64,000 nt of DNA from an uncultured Oscillospiraceae bacterium (GCA_934512135.1 CAKSWT010000013.1:17389-81388); one strand, 5' to 3'; positions 1 to 8,667 are shown, numbered from the stretch's first letter. Notes: generated by a model from the sequence alone, not told the origin. Translations and numbers: made by a program.

Positions 1-93
1 CAGATGAACCTCTTCCAACCCGAAGATGAGGACTTCTGCGGTACGGGCGAATACGAGCTGATCCATGAACCAAATTTTAGGAGGAAATCATAA
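1..93 (+). CDS. 3' end of an upstream hypothetical gene
   Basis: Frame 1 is open from the first base for 30 codons and ends at a TAA that overlaps the ATG of the next gene (TAATG). The tail is acidic and then basic (begins QMNLFQPEDEDF, ends NFRRKS). The tight stop-start overlap and the AGGAGG inside its last codons, which serves the next gene, suggest a real operon gene. No function can be assigned from so short a tail. Confidence 0.5.
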   Translation, partial: QMNLFQPEDEDFCGTGEYELIHEPNFRRKS

Positions 94-587
94 TGAACTG
101 CAATGCAAACAATGGAATATTTATCCCTGCCGCCATATTGGAGTCGGGTGGTCTTAGCGCCGGCATTCCCACCGAAGTCCACGCACTCCAAAACGCTGTG
201 CTTCTGCTGCGTGGAAAAATGACCGCGCTGGAAGTCATTCAGGCAGCGGCGGCACTGGACAAACTGGCGGCGGAATTGCTGGAGGTGGTCGCCAATGCCT
301 GCGGCCCCTGCAGCGGCTGTGCGAATGGCTGTCCCTTCGAGATTGGGGAGCCGGAGGAAGAAGATATGGACATCCCTGATCGTCTGCTGGAGGCGGCGAA
401 CTTCTCGGAGGGTGCTGTGCTGACTGCGACGGCTGACCCGGAGACACGTAGGATCATTGTTACCGCAGAGGAGAAGGATATTTCGGATGTGCCGCCGGAG
501 CATCTGGAGCTGCTGTCCAACTACGGCGTCTGCCTGGGTGAACTGAACGACAAGATCGTGCGTGGAGAGATCGTCTATGGAGAATAA
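93..587 (+). CDS. Hypothetical ICE protein with a Cys cluster
   Basis: A 164-residue protein that I cannot assign to a named family. It starts at the ATG overlapping the previous stop, with AGGAGG about 9 bases upstream. Residues 68-80 hold four cysteines in the pattern CGPCSGCANGC, which could bind a metal or an Fe-S cluster; this is inference only. The C-terminal half is acidic and contains a region (EKDISDVPPEHLELL) typical of a folded small domain. Its end overlaps the start of the DUF3849 gene, so the two are probably translationally coupled. Cytoplasmic, with no signal peptide or membrane segment. Confidence 0.7.
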   Translation: MNCNANNGIFIPAAILESGGLSAGIPTEVHALQNAVLLLRGKMTALEVIQAAAALDKLAAELLEVVANACGPCSGCANGCPFEIGEPEEEDMDIPDRLLEAANFSEGAVLTATADPETRRIIVTAEEKDISDVPPEHLELLSNYGVCLGELNDKIVRGEIVYGE

Positions 588-1320
588 GGAATACCCGTAT
601 CTGTATATGAATTCTGCCGAGGAAGCGCGGCGAAGAAACGAGCTGGACCAGTGGCGGCAGAGCCACAGAATGAATATCGCCTGTAAGAGGGCTATCGAAG
701 CCGCTATCCATAGAGACTTTGATGGGATGCACCTGAACGCTGACTGCGCCAAGAGCGTGATTGCCGCCTATGGCTACAAGCGGACGAGCTTTGTGCTTGC
801 CAGTACTTTGCAGGAGCTATCTGATGATGGGCGGTTCAGCCAGAGCAACAAGGCGTGGGGTAAGCAGATCTACATCCCGCCCGACAAAAATTACAATTAC
901 CAGTACACAGTGGCCAGTCATCCCGCCGTGCTGGACGGATTCATTCAGCAGTTCCGTGAGGCGTATGCCGAGCTGGGGCTGTTTGCGCAGGAGCACTGCG
1001 AAGCGGATACCGCCAAGCTGGACTACGAGGGCAAGGTGCTGGTCATGCGCCCTGACACGCTCCGCGAGGATTTCTGGGACCCACAATACCAGCTCTGGTA
1101 TGCCCACGATGGCTTTGGGTGCGATCCCCACGCCATCGGACGCTCCATTCGCTGTACCTGCCTCGGGGACGGTGAGCACACCCGCTGGAACCGCGAGGAC
1201 TTTACCGGAATTCTGAAAGAAGAATTCCTGCCCGATTGGGCCAGAGAGCAGGTCGAACATCTGCAGGAAAGTCAGACGAGCCATACGCCAAGTATAGGCG
1301 GTATGGAAATGAACCCGTGA
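577..1320 (+). CDS. DUF3849 domain protein
   Basis: The 247-residue product begins MENKEYPYLYMNSAEEARR, the typical opening of DUF3849 proteins, which are found in clostridial conjugative elements. The ATG at 577 overlaps the end of the previous gene; an in-frame start 15 bases earlier is less likely. The protein is soluble and rich in charged and aromatic residues. No catalytic motif is seen. The function of the family is unknown; its position among accessory genes fits an element-maintenance role (inference). Confidence 0.75.
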   Translation: MENKEYPYLYMNSAEEARRRNELDQWRQSHRMNIACKRAIEAAIHRDFDGMHLNADCAKSVIAAYGYKRTSFVLASTLQELSDDGRFSQSNKAWGKQIYIPPDKNYNYQYTVASHPAVLDGFIQQFREAYAELGLFAQEHCEADTAKLDYEGKVLVMRPDTLREDFWDPQYQLWYAHDGFGCDPHAIGRSIRCTCLGDGEHTRWNREDFTGILKEEFLPDWAREQVEHLQESQTSHTPSIGGMEMNP

Positions 1321-1331
1321 AAGGAGAAATT

Positions 1332-1739
1332 ATGTCAACTAATCAAACCCCCCAGAATAATGCCCCTACTGTCCCTGAGATCAGCGTCCGGATCGACAAA
1401 ATGCTTGATGGGCAGGGAAAAACAAAAGCCTTTGCCAGCGCCAATATTGGCGGAGCCTTTGCCGTCCACGGAATGCGCGTGATCGAAACGGACAAGGGGC
1501 GGTTTATCGCCATGCCCCAGGATTCCTACATGATGGGCAAGGAAAAAAAGTATACCGACATCTTCCATGCGGTCACCGCCGAGGCCCGAGCCGCGCTGAT
1601 CGAAGCAGTGAACGCCGCCTATGAGCAGCAGCTGAGCCAGCGGCAGGGACAGCCGGATATGGAACTGCCCGATATGGATATCCCGGAGCAGTTTGAGACG
1701 CCGCCCACCCAGGGCATGGGAATGAATATGGGCATGTGA
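1332..1739 (+). CDS. SpoVG family protein
   Basis: A 135-residue protein starting at the ATG at 1332 behind AAGGAG. Residues 15-75 match the SpoVG fold: a short strand ending in KTKAFASANIGGAFAVHGMR, then GRFIAMPQDS, then a helix beginning AVTAEARAALIEAVN. SpoVG is a small nucleic-acid-binding regulator in Firmicutes, and ICE copies are common. The Met- and Pro-rich C-terminal tail (from about residue 105) is an extension beyond the usual domain. It is probably in one transcript with the genes on both sides. Confidence 0.85.
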   Translation: MSTNQTPQNNAPTVPEISVRIDKMLDGQGKTKAFASANIGGAFAVHGMRVIETDKGRFIAMPQDSYMMGKEKKYTDIFHAVTAEARAALIEAVNAAYEQQLSQRQGQPDMELPDMDIPEQFETPPTQGMGMNMGM

Positions 1740-1766
1740 CCCCATGGGCAAGGAGGAGATCAATAT

Positions 1767-2327
1767 ATGGTCCGATTGACCATAGACAACCAGAACCGGC
1801 TCATTTTCTATGACAATCCTGTGGGATATGTCTGCGGCGATGGCATCTCCGCCGTGGTGGATGAAATGTTTCAGAGGCCGGAGCTGCAGAAGGAGCTGGA
1901 GCGGCTTCGACTTACACCCCAGTGGCGAAGCGGCGTGTACGACCAGCTCATCTCCGGCTCGGCCCTGATCACAGATACCGGCGAGGAGCTAAAACGCTGC
2001 CGTGTCTGGCAGCTCCGTCCGAATGTGGACGTTGGGATGCGGTTTATAGACCACAAGACCATGGTGGAGCGGTTTGGCGCTCCCACCATGGACCGCTACC
2101 AGCTGGTCTATGACGGCCAGCTGGGGACCAATGATCCGGAACAGGTATATACCATCTGCCGGGACGTCCCGCCGAAGGATTACTGCGGTCACGCCATGGC
2201 CATGTCCGATGTGGTGGAGCTGTATGACCGGTACGGAAGCTCGTTTTACTACTGTGACCGTGTGGGGTTTCAGGAAATATCCTTCCGTCCCCAGGAGCAA
2301 ACGTCATGTATGGAAATGAGCCTGTAG
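1767..2327 (+). CDS. YodL-like domain protein
   Basis: A 186-residue protein behind GGAGG. The C-terminal region (about residues 140-180) with MSDVVELYDRYGSSFYYCDR resembles the YodL domain often fused to large polyvalent proteins of mobile elements. The N-terminal half is unassigned. No transmembrane segment is present. It is followed by two hairpins that probably end the first accessory transcript. Function unknown. Confidence 0.65.
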   Translation: MVRLTIDNQNRLIFYDNPVGYVCGDGISAVVDEMFQRPELQKELERLRLTPQWRSGVYDQLISGSALITDTGEELKRCRVWQLRPNVDVGMRFIDHKTMVERFGAPTMDRYQLVYDGQLGTNDPEQVYTICRDVPPKDYCGHAMAMSDVVELYDRYGSSFYYCDRVGFQEISFRPQEQTSCMEMSL

Positions 2328-2386
2328 GCCGGACATTGGAATGCTGTCCGGCTGCTTCTTTGCACCCACCTATGCCAGATGGGTGC
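2328..2386 (+). terminator. Two consecutive hairpins, probable terminator
   Basis: GCCGGACA (2328-2335) pairs with TGTCCGGC (2345-2352), and GCACCCA (2362-2368) pairs with TGGGTGC (2380-2386), followed by TTTCC. They lie directly after the YodL-like gene stop. The T tract is short, so termination may be partial. Confidence 0.5.
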
Positions 2387-2418
2387 TTTCCTAATACCAT
2401 TTTGAGGAGGTACGCACG

Positions 2419-2610
2419 ATGAAATTCTTTCGCAACCGCACCGTGACCGGTGTGATCTGTATCCTGTTATCTCTGGCGATCTGCTTTGGTATCACGCCGA
2501 TGTTTACCCGCAGCGCCAGTGGGAAAACAACCGTCCTCCGTCCCATTGCCAATGGGAATAGAAGCAACAAGGATGTGGTCGAAAGCGAGGCTGCCGAAGA
2601 TGAATTTTAA
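2419..2610 (+). pseudogene. SAF/CpaB-like protein, N-terminal remnant
   Basis: The 63-residue product begins MKFFRNRTVTGVICILLSLA, a basic start plus one membrane segment. From memory, this matches the N-terminus of SAF-domain (CpaB/RcpC-like) pilus-assembly proteins encoded before a TadZ-like ATPase in related ICEs. Those proteins exceed 200 residues; here only the membrane anchor and a short acidic tail remain, and the stop overlaps the next ATG. An internal deletion is the simplest explanation. A good AGGAGG site is retained, so the short peptide may still be made. Confidence 0.5.
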
Positions 2611-3403
2611 GAAAGGCAGCCTCTTCCGCCGGAATGCCGGCGCTGAACGCAGCAAGTCGCTGAAGGATCAGGGCGGCCTGCTGGCGGTCTGGGGCAGCCC
2701 TGGCAGCGGAAAGACGGTCACCGCGGTGAAGATCGCAAAGCATCTGGCATCCCAGAGAAAAAACGTGGTGCTGCTGCTCTGCGACATGACCGCGCCCATG
2801 CTGCCCTGCATCTGCCCACCCTCAGAGCTGGAGTGTGACCGTTCTCTGGGCAGCGTTTTCGCAGCCCATCATATCCCGGTAAATCTCATCCGGAACAATC
2901 TGACCACCCATAAAAGGCTTCCCCACCTCACGCTGATGGGACTCCGCAAAGGCGAAAACGAATACACCTACGCTGCCTGCACCAAGAGTCAGGCCGAGGA
3001 ACTGCTGGCGGGCCTCCGGAAGATCGCACCCTATGTGGTGGTGGACTGCTCCAGCTATATTGCCAACGATATTCTCTCCGCTGTGGCGCTGATGGAGGCG
3101 GACAGTGTCCTGCGTCTTGTCAACTGCACCCTCAAGTCTGTGGGGTACTTCTCCAGTCAGCTTCCACTGCTGCGGGAAATCAACTGGGATGAGGACAGGC
3201 AGTATAAGGTGGCGGCAAATATCAAGCCCATGCAGGCGGCAAACCCGATCGGTCAGGTGCTGGGCAGCGTGGCCTTTACGCTGCCCCATTCCGCCGAAGT
3301 GGAGGAGCAGTATCTCTCCGGAGCGCTGCTCAGTGATCTCTCCAGGAAGGACAGCCGTGGGTTCCGAAAGGAGATCGGGAATATCTGCGAGGAGGTGTTT
3401 TAG
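2600..3403 (+). CDS. TadZ/CpaE-like (MinD/ParA-type) ATPase
   Basis: A 267-residue P-loop ATPase. The start was set at the ATG at 2600, inside the end of the previous frame, because residues 25-40 (AVWGSPGSGKTVTAVKIA) hold Walker A at the usual distance from the N-terminus. A hydrophobic strand followed by VVVDCSSYIANDIL fits Walker B. Such ATPases localise Tad-type pilus or secretion machinery at the inner membrane. Here its usual partners are decayed on both sides (a CpaB-like remnant before it, a CpaF-like remnant after it), so its present role is doubtful although the frame is intact. Confidence 0.7.
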   Translation: MNFKKGSLFRRNAGAERSKSLKDQGGLLAVWGSPGSGKTVTAVKIAKHLASQRKNVVLLLCDMTAPMLPCICPPSELECDRSLGSVFAAHHIPVNLIRNNLTTHKRLPHLTLMGLRKGENEYTYAACTKSQAEELLAGLRKIAPYVVVDCSSYIANDILSAVALMEADSVLRLVNCTLKSVGYFSSQLPLLREINWDEDRQYKVAANIKPMQAANPIGQVLGSVAFTLPHSAEVEEQYLSGALLSDLSRKDSRGFRKEIGNICEEVF

Positions 3404-3547
3404 ATGCTTGGAGACAAGCGAGGCGGCTCTCTGTTCGCTTCGGAGCCAGCCGCGCATAATGCGCCGGCGTTTCATGACGCCCAACCTGTGGCGGAGTCTA
3501 TCAAATCTGTATGTGGTTCGAGTCTTTCCGGAACCATCTTGTGGTAG
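3404..3547 (+). pseudogene. 5' remnant of a CpaF/TadA-type ATPase gene
   Basis: A 47-codon frame starts at the ATG directly abutting the previous TAG. Its product (begins MLGDKRGGSLFASEPAAHNA, then PAFHDAQPVAESI) resembles, from memory, the disordered N-terminus of T2SS/T4SS-family ATPases that follow the TadZ-like gene in related ICEs. It stops at 3545-3547 long before any ATPase domain, and the next gene is a pilin-like protein. The catalytic part therefore appears to have been deleted. Confidence 0.45.
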
Positions 3548-3645
3548 GAACGATCAACCGATCCACAACATCCCTTACCGTGTAGCACAGCCCTTGGAGA
3601 GGGGCTATAAAAACTACTACTCTAGAATACAAGGAACGATTTCGT

Positions 3646-3987
3646 ATGCATAACCATAAGAGATTCACATGGATGTTTACCTTTACTATGCTGCTGAGCC
3701 TGCTGCTCGGCACTGTGGCCTTTGCCACCGGTACCGGCGATGTGGCGGGAGCGGTACAGAGCACCTGGACCACCGCTTCTGCCCAGATCAAGACTGTCGT
3801 CAATAATGTTGTCTTTCCCGCCATCGATCTGGTCCTGGCGGTATTTTTCTTTGCCAAATTGGGTACGGCCTATTTTGACTACCGCAAGAGCGGCCAGTTT
3901 GAGTGGACCGCCCCGGCCATCTTGTTCGCCTGCTTGGTGTTTACCCTGACCGCCCCACTGTACATCTGGGGCATCATTGGGGTTTGA
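3646..3987 (+). CDS. VirB2-like membrane protein (DUF3852 type)
   Basis: A 113-residue protein with a signal-like first helix (residues 8-27, ending TVAFA before TGTGD), a mobile middle region, and two further hydrophobic segments (about residues 55-72 and 88-108) joined by a short charged loop (YFDYRKSGQFEW). This layout and size match VirB2-type pilin-like subunits of Gram-positive type IV secretion systems. It lies upstream of the VirB6-like gene. The ribosome site is AAGGA. The pilin role is inferred from topology and context. Confidence 0.65.
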   Translation: MHNHKRFTWMFTFTMLLSLLLGTVAFATGTGDVAGAVQSTWTTASAQIKTVVNNVVFPAIDLVLAVFFFAKLGTAYFDYRKSGQFEWTAPAILFACLVFTLTAPLYIWGIIGV

Positions 3988-3997
3988 GGACAGAGAG

Positions 3998-4120
3998 ATG
4001 ACGAGCAGACCTATGTATCAGGATCATGAGAAGCTCACGGATGCGGTGAGCGACGATCCGCAGGTCTTTCAGCAGGAGCAGCGCCAGACTGCCGCCCGGA
4101 GCTGGCAGCAGACCATGTAA
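3998..4120 (+). CDS. Small hypothetical protein
   Basis: A 40-codon frame starts at ATG 3998 behind GAGGACAGAG, 11 bases after the VirB2-like stop. The product is polar and Gln-rich (begins MTSRPMYQDHEKL, ends ARSWQQTM) and has no membrane segment. It is followed by a hairpin with a T tract. The spacing suggests a real operon gene, but it could be a truncated leftover. Confidence 0.4.
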   Translation: MTSRPMYQDHEKLTDAVSDDPQVFQQEQRQTAARSWQQTM

Positions 4121-4132
4121 AGCTCCATAGAC

Positions 4133-4161
4133 AAAAGCGCCGTACACGCCACGGCGTTTTT
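4133..4161 (+). terminator. Intrinsic terminator-like hairpin
   Basis: AAAAGCGCCGT (4133-4143) can pair with ACGGCGTTTTT (4151-4161), with one G-U pair and a 7-base loop; the 3' arm ends in five T. It lies between the small gene and the VirB6-like gene, so it may attenuate transcription into the latter. Confidence 0.5.
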
Positions 4162-4202
4162 GCCTGTGGAGGGTACGGTGCACCGAAACGAGGTGATTTT
4201 TC

Positions 4203-5102
4203 ATGTTTATATGGGATTTTGTCGCAGAAACGGTGCTGGGTGAAATTCTGGACTGGTTCTACGGTCAGATCATCGGATTCCTGGGCAACTTTTTCGCGGA
4301 GATGGGAGACATGGGCGCGGAGATCTTTCAGCTTAGCTGGGTGCAGAGCATCGTCCTGTTTTTCTCCCATCTGGGCTGGGCGCTCTATGTGACCGGCCTG
4401 GTAGTGGCCTGTTTTGAGTGCGGCATCGAATATACTTCCGGCCGCGGTGGCATCAAGGACACTGCCCTCAATGCCATCAAGGGCTTTATGGCGGTCAGCC
4501 TGTTCACGACAGTTCCGGTACGGCTCTATGAATTGTCCACCACACTGCAGTCCAGCCTGACCGCTGGGATCACCGGCTACGGGACGTCCCTTGGAGATGT
4601 TGCGGGCGAGATCATCACCACTCTCAGTGACGCCGGGGCGCTGTCCGAATTAACGGACGGCGCCTTTTTCGGCTTCGCATCCATCACCAGCCCCATCATG
4701 GTGCTGTTCTGTGTGATTCTGATGGCCTACGCGATAATTAAGGTCTTTTTCGCCAGCCTGAAACGAGGCGGCATCCTTCTGATCCAAATTGCCGTGGGAA
4801 GCCTGTATCTGTTCAGCGTACCGAGAGGCTATACAGACGGCTTCTTTCAGTGGTGCAAGCAGATCGTTGGACTTTGCCTGACCACCTTTTTGCAGGCCAC
4901 GATCCTCGTTGCGGGGCTGATGGTGTTTAAGGACCATGCCCTGCTGGGCCTGGGGATCATGCTGTCCGCAGGAGAGATCCCGCGCATTGCCGGAGCCTTC
5001 GGACTGGACACGACCACCCGCGCCAATATTATGAGCGCTGTGTATGCAACGCAGACAGCGGTCAACACCTCCCGCACCGTTGTGCAGGCGGTAGCAAAAT
5101 AA
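4203..5102 (+). CDS. VirB6/TrbL-like conjugal transfer protein
   Basis: A 299-residue polytopic membrane protein with hydrophobic segments at roughly residues 20-35, 50-70, 85-105, 160-185, 195-212 and 225-245. The layout and a conserved-looking stretch of small and aromatic residues (GWALYVTGLVVACFECGIEY) fit the VirB6/TrbL (DUF6045-like) channel proteins of clostridial ICEs. It would form the inner-membrane channel with the VirB3/VirB4-like proteins encoded at 9.3-12.0 kb. The ATG at 4203 follows GAGGTG. Confidence 0.75.
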   Translation: MFIWDFVAETVLGEILDWFYGQIIGFLGNFFAEMGDMGAEIFQLSWVQSIVLFFSHLGWALYVTGLVVACFECGIEYTSGRGGIKDTALNAIKGFMAVSLFTTVPVRLYELSTTLQSSLTAGITGYGTSLGDVAGEIITTLSDAGALSELTDGAFFGFASITSPIMVLFCVILMAYAIIKVFFASLKRGGILLIQIAVGSLYLFSVPRGYTDGFFQWCKQIVGLCLTTFLQATILVAGLMVFKDHALLGLGIMLSAGEIPRIAGAFGLDTTTRANIMSAVYATQTAVNTSRTVVQAVAK

Positions 5103-5129
5103 CATAGATGATAGATGGAGGAACTATAA

Positions 5130-5831
5130 ATGATATCTAATGAAAATATACAAAAGGCCCTTCCGCCGGTCTTTGCGATTTGGGCGGAAGCGGCATCAGA
5201 CGGGCCACTGGCCGGACAGTCCGGCTTTTTGGCAGAGAAGGGAAAGTGGCTGTTCTATACAGCCCAGGAGGACGCTGAGCAAAAGGCCGATGATATGACA
5301 CGCCGGTGCATGAATCAGGCACCTGTCGCCGCATATCACTGTGTGGCCTATCCCAATGACAGCCTGCCGGATACATGCCTTTCCGTGGAATGCATCAACC
5401 AATATGATCTGACGCCGGATTTTGGTCCCAAGGACTATGTGGTGAAAGATCGAATTTATGGAAACACAGGCGGAGGCTGTATGGTGGCCACGGTATCCTG
5501 TTACCTGCCCAGCCTGGATAAGACCGTCTGGGTGAACTGCGGCGAGGAGGACCTGTGCGTCAGTGCCTCGGACTGTACTTGGAATGAGGATCAAAGCGGC
5601 AGCTGGAGCCGTGAGGAGGATGTGCGGATTTTCAGTGCCGCCCTTACAGACGCGCCGGAGAAGATGGGGGTATGGCTGCCCATGGCATTGGAGGCTGTGG
5701 TGTACATGAGTGAGCGCAGTATGGCTGACATGGGCCGCATCTTTGAGCCATCCGAGGCGTGGAGACAGCTTGTAAATCAGAGAAAGGAACAGCAGCTGTC
5801 CGGCGAACCCTCCATGACGATGTCATGCTGA
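5130..5831 (+). CDS. Hypothetical ICE accessory protein
   Basis: A 233-residue soluble protein behind TGGAGG that I do not recognise. It has several cysteines and tryptophans in its middle and C-terminal parts (for example TVWVNCGEEDLCVSASDCTW) and an acidic pI by eye. Its stop codon overlaps the ATG of the methyltransferase gene, so the two are coupled. No catalytic motif is evident. Confidence 0.6.
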   Translation: MISNENIQKALPPVFAIWAEAASDGPLAGQSGFLAEKGKWLFYTAQEDAEQKADDMTRRCMNQAPVAAYHCVAYPNDSLPDTCLSVECINQYDLTPDFGPKDYVVKDRIYGNTGGGCMVATVSCYLPSLDKTVWVNCGEEDLCVSASDCTWNEDQSGSWSREEDVRIFSAALTDAPEKMGVWLPMALEAVVYMSERSMADMGRIFEPSEAWRQLVNQRKEQQLSGEPSMTMSC

Positions 5832-6485
5832 CCATGGGCAGCCTCTTCGATGGGATCGGCGGCTTCCCGCTGGCAGCGGTCCAAAATGGCATCACACCAG
5901 TTTGGGCCAGCGAGATCGAAGCATTCCCCGTAGAAGTCACAAAGCACCATTTTCCCGATATGCTCCATGTGGGGGACATCACAAAGCTGGACGGAGCGAA
6001 GCTGCCGCCTGTAGATATAATTTGCGGGGGCAGCCCATGTCAGGATCTATCCGTAGCAGGAGCGCGCCGGGGATTAGCCGGTGAACGCTCCGGCCTTTTC
6101 ATGGAGCAGGTTCGCCTCACAAGAGAACTGAGAGCTGCAGATGAGAAACGAGGACGAACAGGTCTCGCTGTCCGTCCTCGCTGGTTTGTTTGGGAGAATG
6201 TGCCCGGTGCGTTCAGCAGCGGCGAGCCCAAGGGAGAGGACTTCCGCATTGTGTTGGAAGAAATCTTCCGCATACCCCTATGCGTGGCCGCCTGCCGGGG
6301 AGATTGCCGTTGAAGATGAGTTTTCATTGGCATGGCGCTGTCTGGATGCCCAATATTGGGGCTTGGCACAGCGCCGCAAGAGAATATTCCTCATTGCGGA
6401 TATTGTCAGCGTGTATGCGCCCTTGCTCCTTTTTGATGATCTTGATGAAGAAACGGAGGCGACAAATGGAAATACAACTCTATGA
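5825..6485 (+). CDS. C5-cytosine methyltransferase, N-terminal part (frameshifted)
   Basis: The start at 5825 overlaps the previous stop. The first frame gives LFDGIGGFPLAA (motif I, SAM binding), GGSPCQDLSVAGARRGLAGE (motif IV, with the catalytic Pro-Cys) and WENVPGAFSSG (motif VI, ENV), then stops at 6311-6313. The same protein clearly continues in the +1 frame from about 6275, where EFSLAWRCLDAQYWGLAQRR and KRIFLIAD give motif VIII, ending at 6485. One frameshift therefore separates motifs VI and VIII: a real mutation, a sequencing error, or programmed slippage. Motifs IX-X are in the next gene. Confidence 0.7.
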
Positions 6486-8178
6486 GTCCGACGGTCAGAT
6501 GTCTTTACTGTGTCCGGAATGCGAAAAAGAACAGCGCAGAGAAAAAAGAACGCCGGCTCCAAAGCGACAGGATGATCTGGTTTCTGTGCCGTACCTTTAC
6601 TTGGATATGACGCCCGGACATTGCGATTTGTTCGGGGAGCATCGTTGGGAAATGCGTTCCCCATGGCGTGAAGGGCGAAGAGCACTGAACACCGGCGTTG
6701 CGCCGAGAAAACCGGTGCGGGCGTCTCTGACAGAAGTCCTGGAAAAAGATCCGCAAAGTAAATACTTCCTGAGCACAAGAGCTTGCCTTGGCATATTGCG
6801 GCGGGCACGGGAACGGGGAAAGGAATTGCCGGAGCAGCTCAAGATAGCGCTGATGGCGCAGGCAGGGCTGATCCCGCCGCAACCACCGGCAGGACAACTG
6901 AAGGCCTATCATATCAACCAGCGGGATGAGGGCATTGATCTGAATGGCGTTTCCGGCGCGCTCATGGCAACAAGCAATATGCAGATGCAGACCTTCGTGA
7001 CAGGGCAGCCGATCGCCTTTGCAGCCAACCAACGAGATGAACTGCGAGATCTTCACAATGTGGCCGGAGCCTTGGGCGCCCAGCCGGGGATGAAGCAGCA
7101 AACCTTCATTTCAAACGGATGTCTCACACCTTGGGATACCCAGCAAAAACGAATCTTCCTCCCAGGGGGAGTATCCCCGACATTGGCCGGGGCGGATGGC
7201 GGCGGTGGGCGAAATCCCGGTGGTCTGCTTCTGACTGCGGCATTTAGCGCCGGAGCTGGCAAAAAGGCAGGCGGGATCGGGTATTCTGAACAGGTTGCTC
7301 CAACGCTGAAAGGCGGCCCCGGCGGAAATAGTATGCCGTCAGTCCTCTGCCTGAATGATCAGGGTGGTGAGCGGATGGATCTGACGATTGAGCAGACCAT
7401 GACGCTGCGGGCTAGTATGGGCGGTCACCAGCCTTTGATCTGTCTCAATGACCAGGGCGGCAGCGTGATGAGCTGCTCAGAAGACCTGTCCGGGACCCTC
7501 CGTGCCCAGGAGCATGGGCATCAGCCCTTGGTATATGAAAACCACGGAATTGACGCCCGATACACGGGGCCGCATGACGTTGCGCCGACCATGTCTGCCA
7601 GATACGGGACAGGCGGTAATAATGTCCCCCTTGTGGAACAGAAACCGGATGTTTACTGCATCACCGACAATACCCTCGACCGCCAGCCGCAAAACGGCGG
7701 CAATGGGATCGGGTATCAGGAGGACATCGCCTATACGCTGACCGCTACTGACCATCACGCGGTATTCAGCCGTCAGCGGGTGGATGTGTTCAAGGATGAC
7801 GGTGTGGTCAGCACTCAAAGCGCCCGGCAGCATAAGGATGCCACAGATCTTGTGTATCAGGAGACGATAGGGGCGCTGACCAGCAGTGACAGAAAGGGTC
7901 TGGGCTCCCAATATGTCGGGCAGGACAAGCTGGTACTGTCTACTCCGCAGCTCATTCGCAGGCTCACCCCTTTGGAGTGTGAACGCCTCCAGGGTTTTCT
8001 GGATGGTTGGACCGATCTCCCCGGAGCGTCAGATTCCGCACGGTATAAAGCCCTGGGAAACAGCGTGGCCATTCCCTGTGTGGTGTTCGTTATGCGGGGG
8101 ATCGCCGCGGTGCTCTATATGGCGTTGGTGGAAAGAAAAATCAATGAATACCGAAACGAAGTAGAGAATCGGAGGTGA
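6466..8178 (+). CDS. C5-cytosine methyltransferase, recognition and C-terminal part
   Basis: A 570-residue product starting at ATG 6466 with CGGAGG 7 bases upstream. The start lies inside the end of the N-terminal gene in another frame, so it may be translated separately. Residues 140-480 contain several degenerate repeats of the type CLNDQGG...TLRA...GHQPL, likely part of the DNA target-recognition region. The C-terminus (RRLTPLECERLQGFLDGW, later ARYKALGNSVAIP) holds motifs IX and X. It would complement the N-terminal half to give a split enzyme, as known for M.AquI-type pairs, which might protect the element from restriction. Confidence 0.7.
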   Translation: MEIQLYESDGQMSLLCPECEKEQRREKRTPAPKRQDDLVSVPYLYLDMTPGHCDLFGEHRWEMRSPWREGRRALNTGVAPRKPVRASLTEVLEKDPQSKYFLSTRACLGILRRARERGKELPEQLKIALMAQAGLIPPQPPAGQLKAYHINQRDEGIDLNGVSGALMATSNMQMQTFVTGQPIAFAANQRDELRDLHNVAGALGAQPGMKQQTFISNGCLTPWDTQQKRIFLPGGVSPTLAGADGGGGRNPGGLLLTAAFSAGAGKKAGGIGYSEQVAPTLKGGPGGNSMPSVLCLNDQGGERMDLTIEQTMTLRASMGGHQPLICLNDQGGSVMSCSEDLSGTLRAQEHGHQPLVYENHGIDARYTGPHDVAPTMSARYGTGGNNVPLVEQKPDVYCITDNTLDRQPQNGGNGIGYQEDIAYTLTATDHHAVFSRQRVDVFKDDGVVSTQSARQHKDATDLVYQETIGALTSSDRKGLGSQYVGQDKLVLSTPQLIRRLTPLECERLQGFLDGWTDLPGASDSARYKALGNSVAIPCVVFVMRGIAAVLYMALVERKINEYRNEVENRR

Positions 8179-8184
8179 TGAAAT

Positions 8185-8667
8185 ATGGGAACACGTTGCT
8201 ACATTGCAGAGGAAAAAGAAAGTGGCGTGTACCGGTCAATTTTCTGCCAACTGGACGGGTATCCCGAGGTCGTGGGGAAACAGCTCGTCCGGCACTATGA
8301 CACGCCTGAAAAATTGGCGGAACTGTTTATGCTCGGGGATATTTACCGTCTTGGCGAAAAAACAGAAGCAGACCCAAGCCTTCCGCACCATGTGGGCGAA
8401 GGATTTCAGAAGGGCGTTACGGTAGCGTTTGGCCGAGACTATGACGAGACCGGGTTTGCTGCGGAGGACAGAACACTGGATGAGATCATGGACGATGATG
8501 AGGCGATAGAGTTCGTTTATGTATTCACCAAAGAACAGGAATGGGAGTTTTGTTGTTTGCTCGACTATGACGTTGAATTCAGAGCAGTGCGGGATGTCCT
8601 GCCGGCTGAGCATGAGGAGGCAGAAAACCAGAGCCCGAAGCAGGAGATGAATGGGCCAACAATGTAA
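8185..8667 (+). CDS. Hypothetical protein of a phage/ICE family
   Basis: A 160-residue acidic protein behind CGGAGGTGATG. It begins MGTRCYIAEEKESGVYRSIF and then CQLDGYPEVVG, an opening seen in small phage and ICE proteins of unknown function in which a Cys-x2-Asp-Gly-Tyr-Pro segment is conserved (from memory). No enzyme motif is recognised. It lies seven bases downstream of the methyltransferase stop and probably shares its transcript. Confidence 0.6.
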   Translation: MGTRCYIAEEKESGVYRSIFCQLDGYPEVVGKQLVRHYDTPEKLAELFMLGDIYRLGEKTEADPSLPHHVGEGFQKGVTVAFGRDYDETGFAAEDRTLDEIMDDDEAIEFVYVFTKEQEWEFCCLLDYDVEFRAVRDVLPAEHEEAENQSPKQEMNGPTM

